A stretch of 43,101 nucleotides of DNA from Bacteroidales bacterium (GTDB lineage Bacteria > Bacteroidota > Bacteroidia > Bacteroidales > UBA932). Both the position numbers and the translations under genes were made by a program. Position 1 is the first letter of the stretch; each line of letters starts with the position of its first letter. Positions 18,419 through 24,502 of this stretch are shown here, in pieces. The notes beneath the pieces were generated by a model. That model was not told the DNA's origin. It searched no databases and saw only the letters and a list, made by a program, of their open reading frames with translations. Location of the stretch: assembly GCA_012522855.1 (NCBI GenBank), contig JAAYJQ010000007.1, positions 1-43,101 of the forward strand, written 5' to 3'.

Positions 18419-18448
18419 CAATATTACGAAAAATCTTTTTCTTGCAAA
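18419..18448 (-). promoter_or_regulatory. Probable promoter of the aldo/keto reductase gene
   Basis: On the minus strand TTTG (18448-18445) is followed after 18 bases by TAATATTG (18426-18419), one mismatch from TAnnTTTG. The transcript would begin near 18413 with a leader of roughly 38 nt. It lies back to back with the promoter of the divergent peroxiredoxin gene. Confidence 0.42.
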
Positions 18449-18471
18449 AGATCCATACGATCGCGACAAAC

Positions 18472-18501
18472 TTTGCGGGCAATCCGTTTTTTACTAACTT
18501 G
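18472..18501 (+). promoter_or_regulatory. Probable promoter of the peroxiredoxin gene
   Basis: TTTG at 18472-18475, a 19-base spacer, then TAACTTG at 18495-18501, one T short of the consensus TAnnTTTG. Spacing is within the 19-21 range known for Bacteroidota. The start point would be near 18506, just before a hairpin. Confidence 0.5.
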
Positions 18502-18508
18502 CAGCCGG

Positions 18509-18530
18509 GATCCCCGGAGGAACGGGGATC
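18509..18530 (+). promoter_or_regulatory. Leader hairpin upstream of the peroxiredoxin gene
   Basis: GATCCCC at 18509-18515 pairs perfectly with GGGGATC at 18524-18530, leaving an 8-base loop GGAGGAAC that holds a Shine-Dalgarno-like GGAGGA. It would lie at the very 5' end of the mRNA, about 21 bases before the ATG. It could stabilise the transcript or bind a regulator; no role is proven. Confidence 0.45.
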
Positions 18531-18551
18531 GGACAAACAACAATTCAGACC

Positions 18552-19001
18552 ATGGTAATCGGACAACGACTGCCGGAGATCCTCGGGAAAGACCAGGACG
18601 GCAAAGAATGGAAGTTGAGCGACTTCAAGGGGAAAAAACTCGTGCTGTACGTCTACCCGAAAGACAGCACCCCGGGTTGTACCAGCCAAGCCTGCAACCT
18701 GCGGGACAACTACCAGGCTCTGCTCGACCAGGGCTACGCGATCCTGGGAGTCAGCGTGCAGGATGCAGCCTCACACCGCAAGTTCATTGAGAAATATACC
18801 CTCCCCTTTCCGCTCATTGCGGACACGGAGTTGAAACTGGTGAACGAACTGGGTGTCTGGGGAGAGAAATCCCTATACGGCAGAAAGTATATGGGGGCAT
18901 TCCGAACCACCTTCATCACCGATGAAAACGGAATCGTGGAGCGCATCTTCACACCCAAGGAGATTCGGGTCAAAGCGCACGCAGAGCAGATTCTGGGCTA
19001 A
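18552..19001 (+). CDS. bcp: Thioredoxin-dependent peroxiredoxin, Bcp/PrxQ type
   Basis: This 149-aa cytoplasmic thiol peroxidase reduces hydrogen peroxide and organic hydroperoxides using thioredoxin. The peroxidatic Cys is C43 in KDSTPGCTSQAC, with a likely resolving C48 five residues on, the arrangement of atypical two-Cys Bcp/PrxQ enzymes. Further signs are LYVYPKD before the active site, GVSVQD, and FPLIADTE. Length is standard. It diverges from the aldo/keto reductase and its stop is 11 bases from the stop of the converging lytic transglycosylase gene. Confidence 0.95.
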   Translation: MVIGQRLPEILGKDQDGKEWKLSDFKGKKLVLYVYPKDSTPGCTSQACNLRDNYQALLDQGYAILGVSVQDAASHRKFIEKYTLPFPLIADTELKLVNELGVWGEKSLYGRKYMGAFRTTFITDENGIVERIFTPKEIRVKAHAEQILG

Positions 19002-19012
19002 CGGGGCAAGGG

Positions 19013-19894
19013 TCAGGAACCTGGACCGGGAATCGTGATGACATAGGTCCTCCCTGCTTTGTTCGTCAACTTGTCGCTCCGGAGCCAGAGGTTCGCTTCC
19101 TTCAGTTGCTGATAGGTTACACCGTGCCGCTCGGCGAAATCCACGAGATTCGGAATCGCGGTGCTGACCGTGACCCGCTGACGGGGCGGAATGTAGGGAT
19201 ATTTCTCCCCGGGGGAAACGAAGAAGCCGAAAACTTCGGGATGTTCAAGGAACATTTTTGCAGCCAGCATCCGGAAAATGTAGCGGGATGTCTCTTCCGG
19301 CATCCACAAGTCGAGCGCGCTGGTCTGACGCTGTTCTTCCCTTCTGCGGCTGATGCCGTTCTGACCGCTGTTGTAGCTCGCCGCCACGCTCGTCCAATCG
19401 CGGAATTTGGAATAGGCGTCCCGAAGGTAGGCGCAAGCAGCGAGGGTTCCTTTCTCGATGTTATATCGCTCATCCACCTCATCGTCACACACCAAGCCAT
19501 ATTCCCTGGCCGTCCCGCGCATGAACTGCCAGAGTCCGGCAGCGCCGGCGGACGAGACCGCTTTCGGGTCGAGGTTGCTCTCGATGACCATCAGATATTT
19601 CAGATCTTCGGGCAGCCCCTGCTCCTTGAGCACGGGGACGACCTGCTTGAAATACCGGTCGGCGCGTTTGAGGATCAGGAGGGAATTGGTATGCATGTAG
19701 GTAAAGGAAATCAATTCCCGATCCATCCGCTCGTACAAGTCCCGGCGGTCGAATCGGATCGTGTCACCCGCGAACACGACATAAGCAGGAACCCTGGGCG
19801 GTCGTTTGTGCAGTTCCTCCTCGGGGTACAGGACTTGGCCCCAAGAAACTATGGCGGACAAACAAAGCAGCAGCAAGGTCAGTATCTGTTTCAT
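19013..19894 (-). CDS. Periplasmic lytic transglycosylase with LysM domain (MltD-like)
   Basis: This 293-aa enzyme cleaves peptidoglycan glycan strands. It has a Sec signal peptide (MKQILTLLLLCLSAIVSWG, cleavage near 20), an SLT domain with catalytic E105 in LMVIESNLDP, then AGAAGLWQFM and AASYNSGQNG, and one C-terminal LysM-like motif (about 242-290, ending TYVITIPGPGS). MltD proteins often carry two or more LysM motifs; this one is short with a single copy. I chose the ATG at 19894 since upstream residues in the same frame are low-complexity and lie across the promoter element at 19909. The gene diverges from an uncharacterised membrane protein gene. Confidence 0.9.
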   Translation of the reverse strand: MKQILTLLLLCLSAIVSWGQVLYPEEELHKRPPRVPAYVVFAGDTIRFDRRDLYERMDRELISFTYMHTNSLLILKRADRYFKQVVPVLKEQGLPEDLKYLMVIESNLDPKAVSSAGAAGLWQFMRGTAREYGLVCDDEVDERYNIEKGTLAACAYLRDAYSKFRDWTSVAASYNSGQNGISRRREEQRQTSALDLWMPEETSRYIFRMLAAKMFLEHPEVFGFFVSPGEKYPYIPPRQRVTVSTAIPNLVDFAERHGVTYQQLKEANLWLRSDKLTNKAGRTYVITIPGPGS

Positions 19895-19908
19895 GACAAA
19901 TCTTTTTT

Positions 19909-19916
19909 CAAAAATA
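19909..19916 (-). promoter_or_regulatory. Bacteroidota -7 element for the lytic transglycosylase gene
   Basis: Minus-strand TATTTTTG is an exact TAnnTTTG match. The start point would be near 19903, leaving a leader under 10 nt before the ATG at 19894. This also supports that ATG over upstream in-frame starts. Confidence 0.45.
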
Positions 19917-19967
19917 AATATAGCGGAAAATTTCGTAAATTTAAATTTTGAATTTCTAGGATGAACC

Positions 19968-20480
19968 ATGTTTGACAAGAAAGTTCTGTTGATAGATGCC
20001 GGAACCGGGATGTTCGAGACGGAGAAGCCGTTCGGAACGGTGGCCGGAGGCGTGAAGGTGGAACTCCAGAAATACGGCAGGGTCCTGCGGGCCTCGGAGG
20101 TCGATCCTGCGGACTTGCCGGAAATGGCGGGAGAATTCGATTATTTCCTGGACTGGTCCACGCCCTTGCGAAAGCGCTACATCGCCTGCAAAGTGGAGGA
20201 CGCCGGAAAGGCCGGGGAAACCGGCGAAGGAGAAGAAATCCGCCGCTACGCCGTATCCTTCAAAGAAGGCAACCGGAACACCGCCCTGCGACGCGTCTGC
20301 GCCCTCTTGATCGCCCATATCTTCTTCATCGGAGGCTTCGTCAAAATTCCGGGCGTCCCGCGAGTCCTGACTCTGGGCGCGGGAATTTGCCTCGGGCTTT
20401 TCACTATGTACCGATGGCTGCGGCCGAGTATGCGGGCACAGCAGGTCGCGGCGGAACTACGAGATTATCTGGACGGGTGA
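19968..20480 (+). CDS. Uncharacterised protein with two C-terminal membrane segments
   Basis: This 170-aa protein was not recognised. The first 100 residues are soluble, charged and contain LLIDAGTGMFE and DYFLDWSTPLRKRY; two hydrophobic stretches follow at about 108-123 (ALLIAHIFFIGGFVKI) and 129-146 (VLTLGAGICLGLFTMYRW), then a short amphipathic tail. There is no signal peptide, so the N-terminal part is likely cytoplasmic. An AGGA lies 5 bases upstream of the ATG. The 3' end overlaps the converging cytidine deaminase gene by 16 bases. Gene reality is supported by codon-like GC-rich sequence and a good start; function is unknown. Confidence 0.65.
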   Translation: MFDKKVLLIDAGTGMFETEKPFGTVAGGVKVELQKYGRVLRASEVDPADLPEMAGEFDYFLDWSTPLRKRYIACKVEDAGKAGETGEGEEIRRYAVSFKEGNRNTALRRVCALLIAHIFFIGGFVKIPGVPRVLTLGAGICLGLFTMYRWLRPSMRAQQVAAELRDYLDG

Positions 20481-20962
20481 GACTCCGTGTAGAAACTATC
20501 AAAAACAAAGGGCAGGATATCATCGACGCAGGAAAATTTCAAGGTCTTCTTCGCTCCTGACAAGATCACGCTCAGGGGTCGCTTGCCGGCCATCTGATAT
20601 TCCGCCATTACCTGTCGGCAGGCGCCGCAGGGAGAACAAGGTTTGTCGTCGATTTTGCGCGCGAAGCCGCCGACGATCGCCAGACTGACCATGGCCTTTC
20701 CGGGATGGGCGGCGCTGGCCGCGAACATGGCAGTCCGCTCGGCGCAAAGCCCGGAAGGGTACGCCGAATTCTCCTGGTTGGAACCTTTCACGATCGTACC
20801 GTCTTCCAGCCGCACGGCAGCCCCGACATTGAATCCCGAATAGGGGGCATATGAAGTCTTCTGGGCATCGCGGGCAGCCTGGACAAGTTCGCGATCCCGG
20901 GGATCCATTTCGTCCGGAGAAGCATATTCCTGATAGTCGAACGAGCGTGTTACGGTCTTCAT
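20465..20962 (-). CDS. cdd: Cytidine deaminase
   Basis: This 165-aa cytoplasmic enzyme deaminates cytidine and deoxycytidine to uridine forms in pyrimidine salvage. The zinc site is complete: CAER in GLCAERTAMFAA gives one Cys and the catalytic Glu, and PCSPCGACRQVM gives the other two Cys ligands. YAPYSGFNVGAAV is the nucleoside-binding segment. Length is a little above the common 130-140 aa because of an N-terminal extension of about 25 residues. The ATG at 20962 is used because the in-frame upstream part overlaps the divergent mnmA gene and its promoter. Confidence 0.94.
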   Translation of the reverse strand: MKTVTRSFDYQEYASPDEMDPRDRELVQAARDAQKTSYAPYSGFNVGAAVRLEDGTIVKGSNQENSAYPSGLCAERTAMFAASAAHPGKAMVSLAIVGGFARKIDDKPCSPCGACRQVMAEYQMAGKRPLSVILSGAKKTLKFSCVDDILPFVFDSFYTESHPSR

Positions 20963-20989
20963 ATGCAGTGGTTTTCGGGGTTCGGAATT

Positions 20990-20997
20990 CAAAGATA
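20990..20997 (-). promoter_or_regulatory. Bacteroidota -7 element for cdd
   Basis: Minus-strand TATCTTTG matches TAnnTTTG exactly. The start point would be near 20984, about 22 nt before the cdd ATG. It sits 8 bases from the -33 box of the divergent mnmA promoter, so the two promoters share a compact region. Confidence 0.48.
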
Positions 20998-21004
20998 ACA
21001 ATAA

Positions 21005-21035
21005 TTGTACAAAAGCGCGCGATTCCGTACCTTTG
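21005..21035 (+). promoter_or_regulatory. Promoter of mnmA
   Basis: TTG at 21005-21007, a 20-base spacer, then TACCTTTG at 21028-21035, an exact -7 element. The predicted start point is about 21040-21042, at the first ATG (21042). The mRNA is therefore either leaderless or translated from the second ATG at 21060. Confidence 0.52.
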
Positions 21036-21041
21036 TTTGCC

Positions 21042-22484
21042 ATGAAACCGGAACCCAAGATGAAGATTTGCGTCGGCCTCTCCGGCGGGGTTGACTCGAG
21101 CGTCGCCGCTTTACTGCTGAAGATGCAGGGCCACGACGTTTTCGGGATGTTCATGCAGAATTGGCACGATGCCGACGCGACCCTCCACGGAGACTGCGAA
21201 TGGGAGGAGGACCGCTACGTAGCGGAACTTGTCGCCCGCAAAATCGGCATTCCTTTCTATTTCGTAGACCTTTCCAAAACCTACCGCGAACGCGTGGTCG
21301 ACTATATGTTCCGGGAATATTCCGCCGGCCGCACTCCCAATCCGGATGTTCTCTGCAACCGCGAGATCAAGTTCGACGCCTTTTGGGAAGCGGCCCAAAA
21401 GATGGGGGCGGACTGTATCGCGACGGGTCATTACTGCCGGAAGGTTCCCCTTCTCGGAGCCGACGGAAGGCAGATCGTACGGGACGGAATTCCGCAATCC
21501 AGGATCCTGCAAGGGGTGGATCCCAACAAGGACCAAAGCTACTTCCTCTGCCGGCTCACCCAGGAACAACTGTCGAAGGCACTGTTCCCGATCGGCCATC
21601 TCACCAAAACGGAAGCGAGGGACATCGCCCGCCTGGCAGACCTGCCATCCGCCGACAAGAAGGATTCCCAGGGGATCTGCTTCATCGGGAAAGTGGACCT
21701 GCCGACCTTCCTGCAGCAGCGGCTGCAGTCCGTAACGGGGAATGTGGTGGAGGTCTACGACGCTTTCTACGCACAGGATCCGCACTATATCTTTGTACGC
21801 GAAACCTTGGCTTCCCTGCTCCGGAAACCCGGGGATCCCCGGATGATCACGGAATATACGTCCGAGGACGCCGCCGGCCAGTCCTTCAACAACCGCCGGC
21901 TGTCTGACGGAGGCGGAAACGACTTCGATCCCGACAAGATCGCCGCGCTCACGGATGAGCAGTTGCTGGAACTGTCGAAGCCGGTTCAGTACGGGGGCCT
22001 CCGGTTCGAGACGGAGACCTACCGCTCCGGCAAGCACAAGGTCATGAAAACCCGCTGGAAGGAGAATCCCTTCGGAAAGATCATCGGCCAGCACGAAGGC
22101 GCGCAGTTCTACACGATCGGACAGCGGAAGGGACTCAACATCGGCGGACACAAGGAATCCCTCTTCGTCATCGCAACGGACATTTCCCGGAACACGCTCT
22201 ATGTCGGAGAGGGACATGACCACAAAGGTCTCTCACGTTGCTGCGTGCGGATCAAGCCCGGCGATATCCATTGGATCCGACCCGATCTGGCGATGGAAAA
22301 CGGGGAAATCCGCCGCTACCGGCTTCGCATCCGGTACCGCCAGCCCCTCCAAGACGCGACCCTGATCCAACGATCGAACGGCCTGTACCTGCTGTTCGAC
22401 CTGCCCCAGCGCGGAATCTCCCCGGGCCAATTCGCCGTCTGGTACTCCCCCGACGACGAAATGCTCGGCAGCGGAGTTCTTTAG
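21042..22484 (+). CDS. mnmA: tRNA-specific 2-thiouridylase MnmA with a large insertion
   Basis: MnmA thiolates U34 of Lys, Glu and Gln tRNAs, taking sulfur from a cysteine-desulfurase relay and activating the base with ATP. The PP-loop is GLSGGVDSSVAALLL; the two catalytic Cys lie in NPDVLCNREIKF and SQGICFIGKVD; the central tRNA-binding domain carries FYTIGQRKGLNIGG. At 480 aa it is about 110-120 residues longer than the usual 360-380. The excess lies between LPTFLQQRL (about residue 220) and GKIIGQHEG (about 345), where most members have a short linker; there is no frameshift. Starts at 21042 or 21060 are both possible. It diverges from cdd and converges with the flavoprotein gene. Confidence 0.93.
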   Translation: MKPEPKMKICVGLSGGVDSSVAALLLKMQGHDVFGMFMQNWHDADATLHGDCEWEEDRYVAELVARKIGIPFYFVDLSKTYRERVVDYMFREYSAGRTPNPDVLCNREIKFDAFWEAAQKMGADCIATGHYCRKVPLLGADGRQIVRDGIPQSRILQGVDPNKDQSYFLCRLTQEQLSKALFPIGHLTKTEARDIARLADLPSADKKDSQGICFIGKVDLPTFLQQRLQSVTGNVVEVYDAFYAQDPHYIFVRETLASLLRKPGDPRMITEYTSEDAAGQSFNNRRLSDGGGNDFDPDKIAALTDEQLLELSKPVQYGGLRFETETYRSGKHKVMKTRWKENPFGKIIGQHEGAQFYTIGQRKGLNIGGHKESLFVIATDISRNTLYVGEGHDHKGLSRCCVRIKPGDIHWIRPDLAMENGEIRRYRLRIRYRQPLQDATLIQRSNGLYLLFDLPQRGISPGQFAVWYSPDDEMLGSGVL

Positions 22485-22487
22485 ACT

Positions 22488-23978
22488 TTATCCCATCAGT
22501 GATTTTGCAGCGGACAGGCCGGCCAGAAAGCCGGTCGAGAAGGCAAGCTGAAGGTTGTAGCCGCCGGTGTCGGCATCGATGTCCAGCACCTCGCCGCAGA
22601 AATACAAGCCGGGCCGGAGACGGGATTCAAGGGTCTTCGGCAGGACTTCATCCGTAGATACACCGCCTGCCGTCACGACTGCGCGTTCGTAGCCGACGAA
22701 CCCCGCGATTTCGAAACGCCACCCCTTCAATGCCTCTACCAAGGCCTTCAGATCGAGGGAATATACCTTCGGAAGCGGCTTGTAGAACCGGGTTCCATCC
22801 GGCAACACCGTATATGGAAGATCGTCCGGGCGCCGCTCCCGCTTCCCGGTGCGCAGTTCATAGTAGTATCTCGCATTTTCTTCCGGTCTCCGCGGCCGCT
22901 TGACCGAGGCGATCAACACCCCCGGGTTGCAGGCCAGGAATCCCGCGATGAGTTCCCGAGGCATCAGTTTGCCGAGCAGAACCTTGGTCATATCCCTCAC
23001 GGAAAGGGAACGGCTCCTGGGATCCCGTTTGATTTCTTCCCAAAGTCCGTCCACCCGCGCGGACAATTCTTCCGCAGACACGCCGGGCTTGAGATCGAGG
23101 ACCAGCGTGACGTGTCCGCCGTTCAGGATGGATTTGACACAGGTCCTGCTGACCTGGAAGCCGAGCGGACCCTCGATGCCGCCGTCGGTAAAGTCCAGGT
23201 CGCCGAAAACGGCATCCGCGACATGGCCGTCGATCCAGGAAACAAGTCCGACGTTCTTGAGCCGGACTCCACAGAGTTTCGCGCCGGCTTCGGCCAGTTC
23301 AAGGGCACGATCGATGTGCCCGGGCAGGGCGGGATCCTTCGGGAATCCGCCGACAGGCTCTCGTTTATAGTTCTTGGGGACAAGGGCGGTCAGGGACGGA
23401 AACAAAGGCGTGACCGTATGCCCGAACGAACGTGCCCAGCCGTAGCCGTCACCGGTGGAACCGGTGCCGGGATAGGAAAGACCTCCGGTCGCGATGATCA
23501 GTCGCGCGCACGAAAAAGAATCCCCGTCCGCGCAAAAGAGGGAAAAACCCGTTCCGTCCGCTTGGATGTCCGTAACTTCCTTGCCCGTCAACACCTGTAC
23601 GCCGACATCCCGGCAGGCATCCGCCAGCAGATCGACCACGTCCGCCGCCCGATAGGACAGCGGAAACGCGCGGTCTCCCCGCTCGACCACGGTTTCCAGC
23701 CCCTTTTCATTGAAGAGGTCGATCAACTTCCGTGGCGGGAGATTGAAAAAAGCAGGACGCGGGAAATTGGACTTCGAACGGATGTGCTGCGAAAATTCAT
23801 TCCATGCCTTGACATTCGTGAAGTTGCATCGTCCCTTGCCGGTAATTATGAGTTTGCGGCCCGGACGGGGCATCTTCTCCAGAATGGACACGGACTTCTC
23901 CGGGGCAGAGGTGGCCGACGCATAGGCGGCCATCAAACCTGCCGCACCCCCGCCGATAATGATGATGTCTGATTGCAT
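22488..23978 (-). CDS. HI0933/BaiN-family flavoprotein (NAD(P)/FAD-dependent oxidoreductase)
   Basis: This 496-aa protein binds FAD through DIIIIGGGAAGLMAAYAS at the N-terminus. Other family marks are GRKLIITGKGRCNFTN, ATGGLSYPGTGSTGDGY, and near the C-terminus TAGGVSTDEVLPKTLESR and GEVLDIDADTGGYNLQ. The family (COG2081, YhiN/HI0933) is widespread; a clostridial member, BaiN, was assigned a bile-acid reductase role, but that cannot be carried over here. It is longer than the usual 400-430 aa, the extra length being spread through the middle. The ATG at 23978 is chosen since a longer frame runs over the promoter and the divergent tRNA. Confidence 0.88.
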   Translation of the reverse strand: MQSDIIIIGGGAAGLMAAYASATSAPEKSVSILEKMPRPGRKLIITGKGRCNFTNVKAWNEFSQHIRSKSNFPRPAFFNLPPRKLIDLFNEKGLETVVERGDRAFPLSYRAADVVDLLADACRDVGVQVLTGKEVTDIQADGTGFSLFCADGDSFSCARLIIATGGLSYPGTGSTGDGYGWARSFGHTVTPLFPSLTALVPKNYKREPVGGFPKDPALPGHIDRALELAEAGAKLCGVRLKNVGLVSWIDGHVADAVFGDLDFTDGGIEGPLGFQVSRTCVKSILNGGHVTLVLDLKPGVSAEELSARVDGLWEEIKRDPRSRSLSVRDMTKVLLGKLMPRELIAGFLACNPGVLIASVKRPRRPEENARYYYELRTGKRERRPDDLPYTVLPDGTRFYKPLPKVYSLDLKALVEALKGWRFEIAGFVGYERAVVTAGGVSTDEVLPKTLESRLRPGLYFCGEVLDIDADTGGYNLQLAFSTGFLAGLSAAKSLMG

Positions 23979-24001
23979 GGATTCTTTTTGCTGCTCAAGT
24001 G

Positions 24002-24009
24002 CAAAAATA
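24002..24009 (-). promoter_or_regulatory. Bacteroidota -7 element for the BaiN-family gene
   Basis: Minus-strand TATTTTTG matches TAnnTTTG exactly; the leader to the ATG at 23978 would be about 18 nt. It lies only 13 bases from the plus-strand -7 element of the tRNA transcript. Confidence 0.45.
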
Positions 24010-24022
24010 TGAAAAAAATGCT

Positions 24023-24030
24023 TATATTTG
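24023..24030 (+). promoter_or_regulatory. Bacteroidota -7 element for the tRNA-Thr/SRP RNA transcript
   Basis: TATATTTG matches TAnnTTTG exactly, about 28 bases before the mature tRNA 5' end, giving a short precursor leader. No TTTG is seen at the expected -33 distance. Confidence 0.45.
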
Positions 24031-24057
24031 TAGCCCAATCCGTGTAAAACGGACCAA

Positions 24058-24130
24058 GCCACTTTAGCTCAGTCGGTAGAGCAGCGCATTCGTAACGCGC
24101 AGGTCGTCAGTTCGAGTCTGATGAGTGGCT
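24058..24130 (+). tRNA. tRNA-Thr (anticodon CGT)
   Basis: A 73-nt cloverleaf without encoded CCA. The acceptor stem pairs GCCACTT with GAGTGGC (one G-U at 7-66), the D stem is GCTC/GAGC, the T arm is GTCAG-TTCGAGT-CTGAT. The anticodon loop is TTCGTAA (24089-24095) with CGT at 24091-24093, reading the Thr codon ACG. G1-C72 and C2-G71, known threonine identity elements in E. coli, are present. The pair closing the anticodon loop is A88-C96 (positions 31-39), a mismatch where A-T would be normal. The SRP RNA gene starts 11 bases downstream, so the two are probably made as one precursor. Confidence 0.93.
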
Positions 24131-24141
24131 CCTTCGCTTTT

Positions 24142-24240
24142 AGGGAAAGTCATACACGACCAGCTCCCTCTGAATTCCCCCAGGGCCGGAAGGCAGCAAG
24201 GGTAGGAGGTCGTAGCGGTGCGATGTATTCAGCTTTCCCT
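24142..24240 (+). ncRNA. ffs: Signal recognition particle RNA (4.5S type)
   Basis: This is a short bacterial SRP RNA of about 99 nt. It is a single long hairpin: AGGGAAAG at the 5' end pairs with CTTTCCCT at the 3' end, and the apical domain has CAGGGCCGGAAGGCAGCA, with the GGAA tetraloop at 24188-24191 and the Ffh-binding asymmetric loop (AGCA side). The RNA pairs with Ffh and guides membrane-protein ribosomes to FtsY. No Alu domain is present. It follows tRNA-Thr by 11 bases with no promoter between, and its 3' stem runs into a T tract that can end transcription. Confidence 0.93.
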
Positions 24241-24245
24241 TTTTT
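24233..24245 (+). terminator. Terminator-like 3' end of the SRP RNA
   Basis: The closing stem of the SRP RNA (CTTTCCCT) is followed directly by six T residues at 24240-24245, as in an intrinsic terminator. Confidence 0.5.
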
Positions 24246-24470
24246 CGTAAATTAAATCGCTTTCCATGGATTCTAATCGACTGATCTTCAAGATCATGAT
24301 AGGTTTTCATCTCCGCCGCCAGCCAAGATGAATTTCATTCTATCCGTTGAACAGCAACGTTTTATCCTCCACGGCCGCAGAGAAGTGTCTAATGAATGGC
24401 AGCCTTCGCATCTAAGGGTGTGCAGAATATTCACTCCTCGGGGCGGCGCGGGCTGATTCGCTGGAAAGGA
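24241..24470. other. Gene-poor stretch between the SRP RNA and the phosphosugar mutase
   Basis: No convincing gene is seen. An inverted repeat GATCTTCAAGATC lies near 24284-24296. A 42-codon frame (24328-24456, plus strand) overlaps the stop of a 21-codon frame by ATGA, but the peptide has no recognised features and no good ribosome-binding site; I do not call it a gene. Confidence 0.4.
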
Positions 24471-24494
24471 GGGGGCTGACGATCGTCAGCCCCC
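24471..24494. terminator. Perfect palindromic hairpin, probable bidirectional terminator
   Basis: A 24-base perfect palindrome: GGGGGCTGAC and GTCAGCCCCC around GATC. It lies 9 bases past the stop of the minus-strand mutase gene and downstream of the plus-strand SRP RNA, a convergent setting. Neither flank has a strong T tract (the plus-strand side reads CTTCTTCATC). Confidence 0.6.
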
Positions 24495-24502
24495 CTTCTT
24501 CA

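Noticed and set aside
24328..24456. Small 42-codon gene after the SRP RNA
   Set aside because: No ribosome-binding site, no recognised peptide features and mixed composition; kept only as a note in the region entry.
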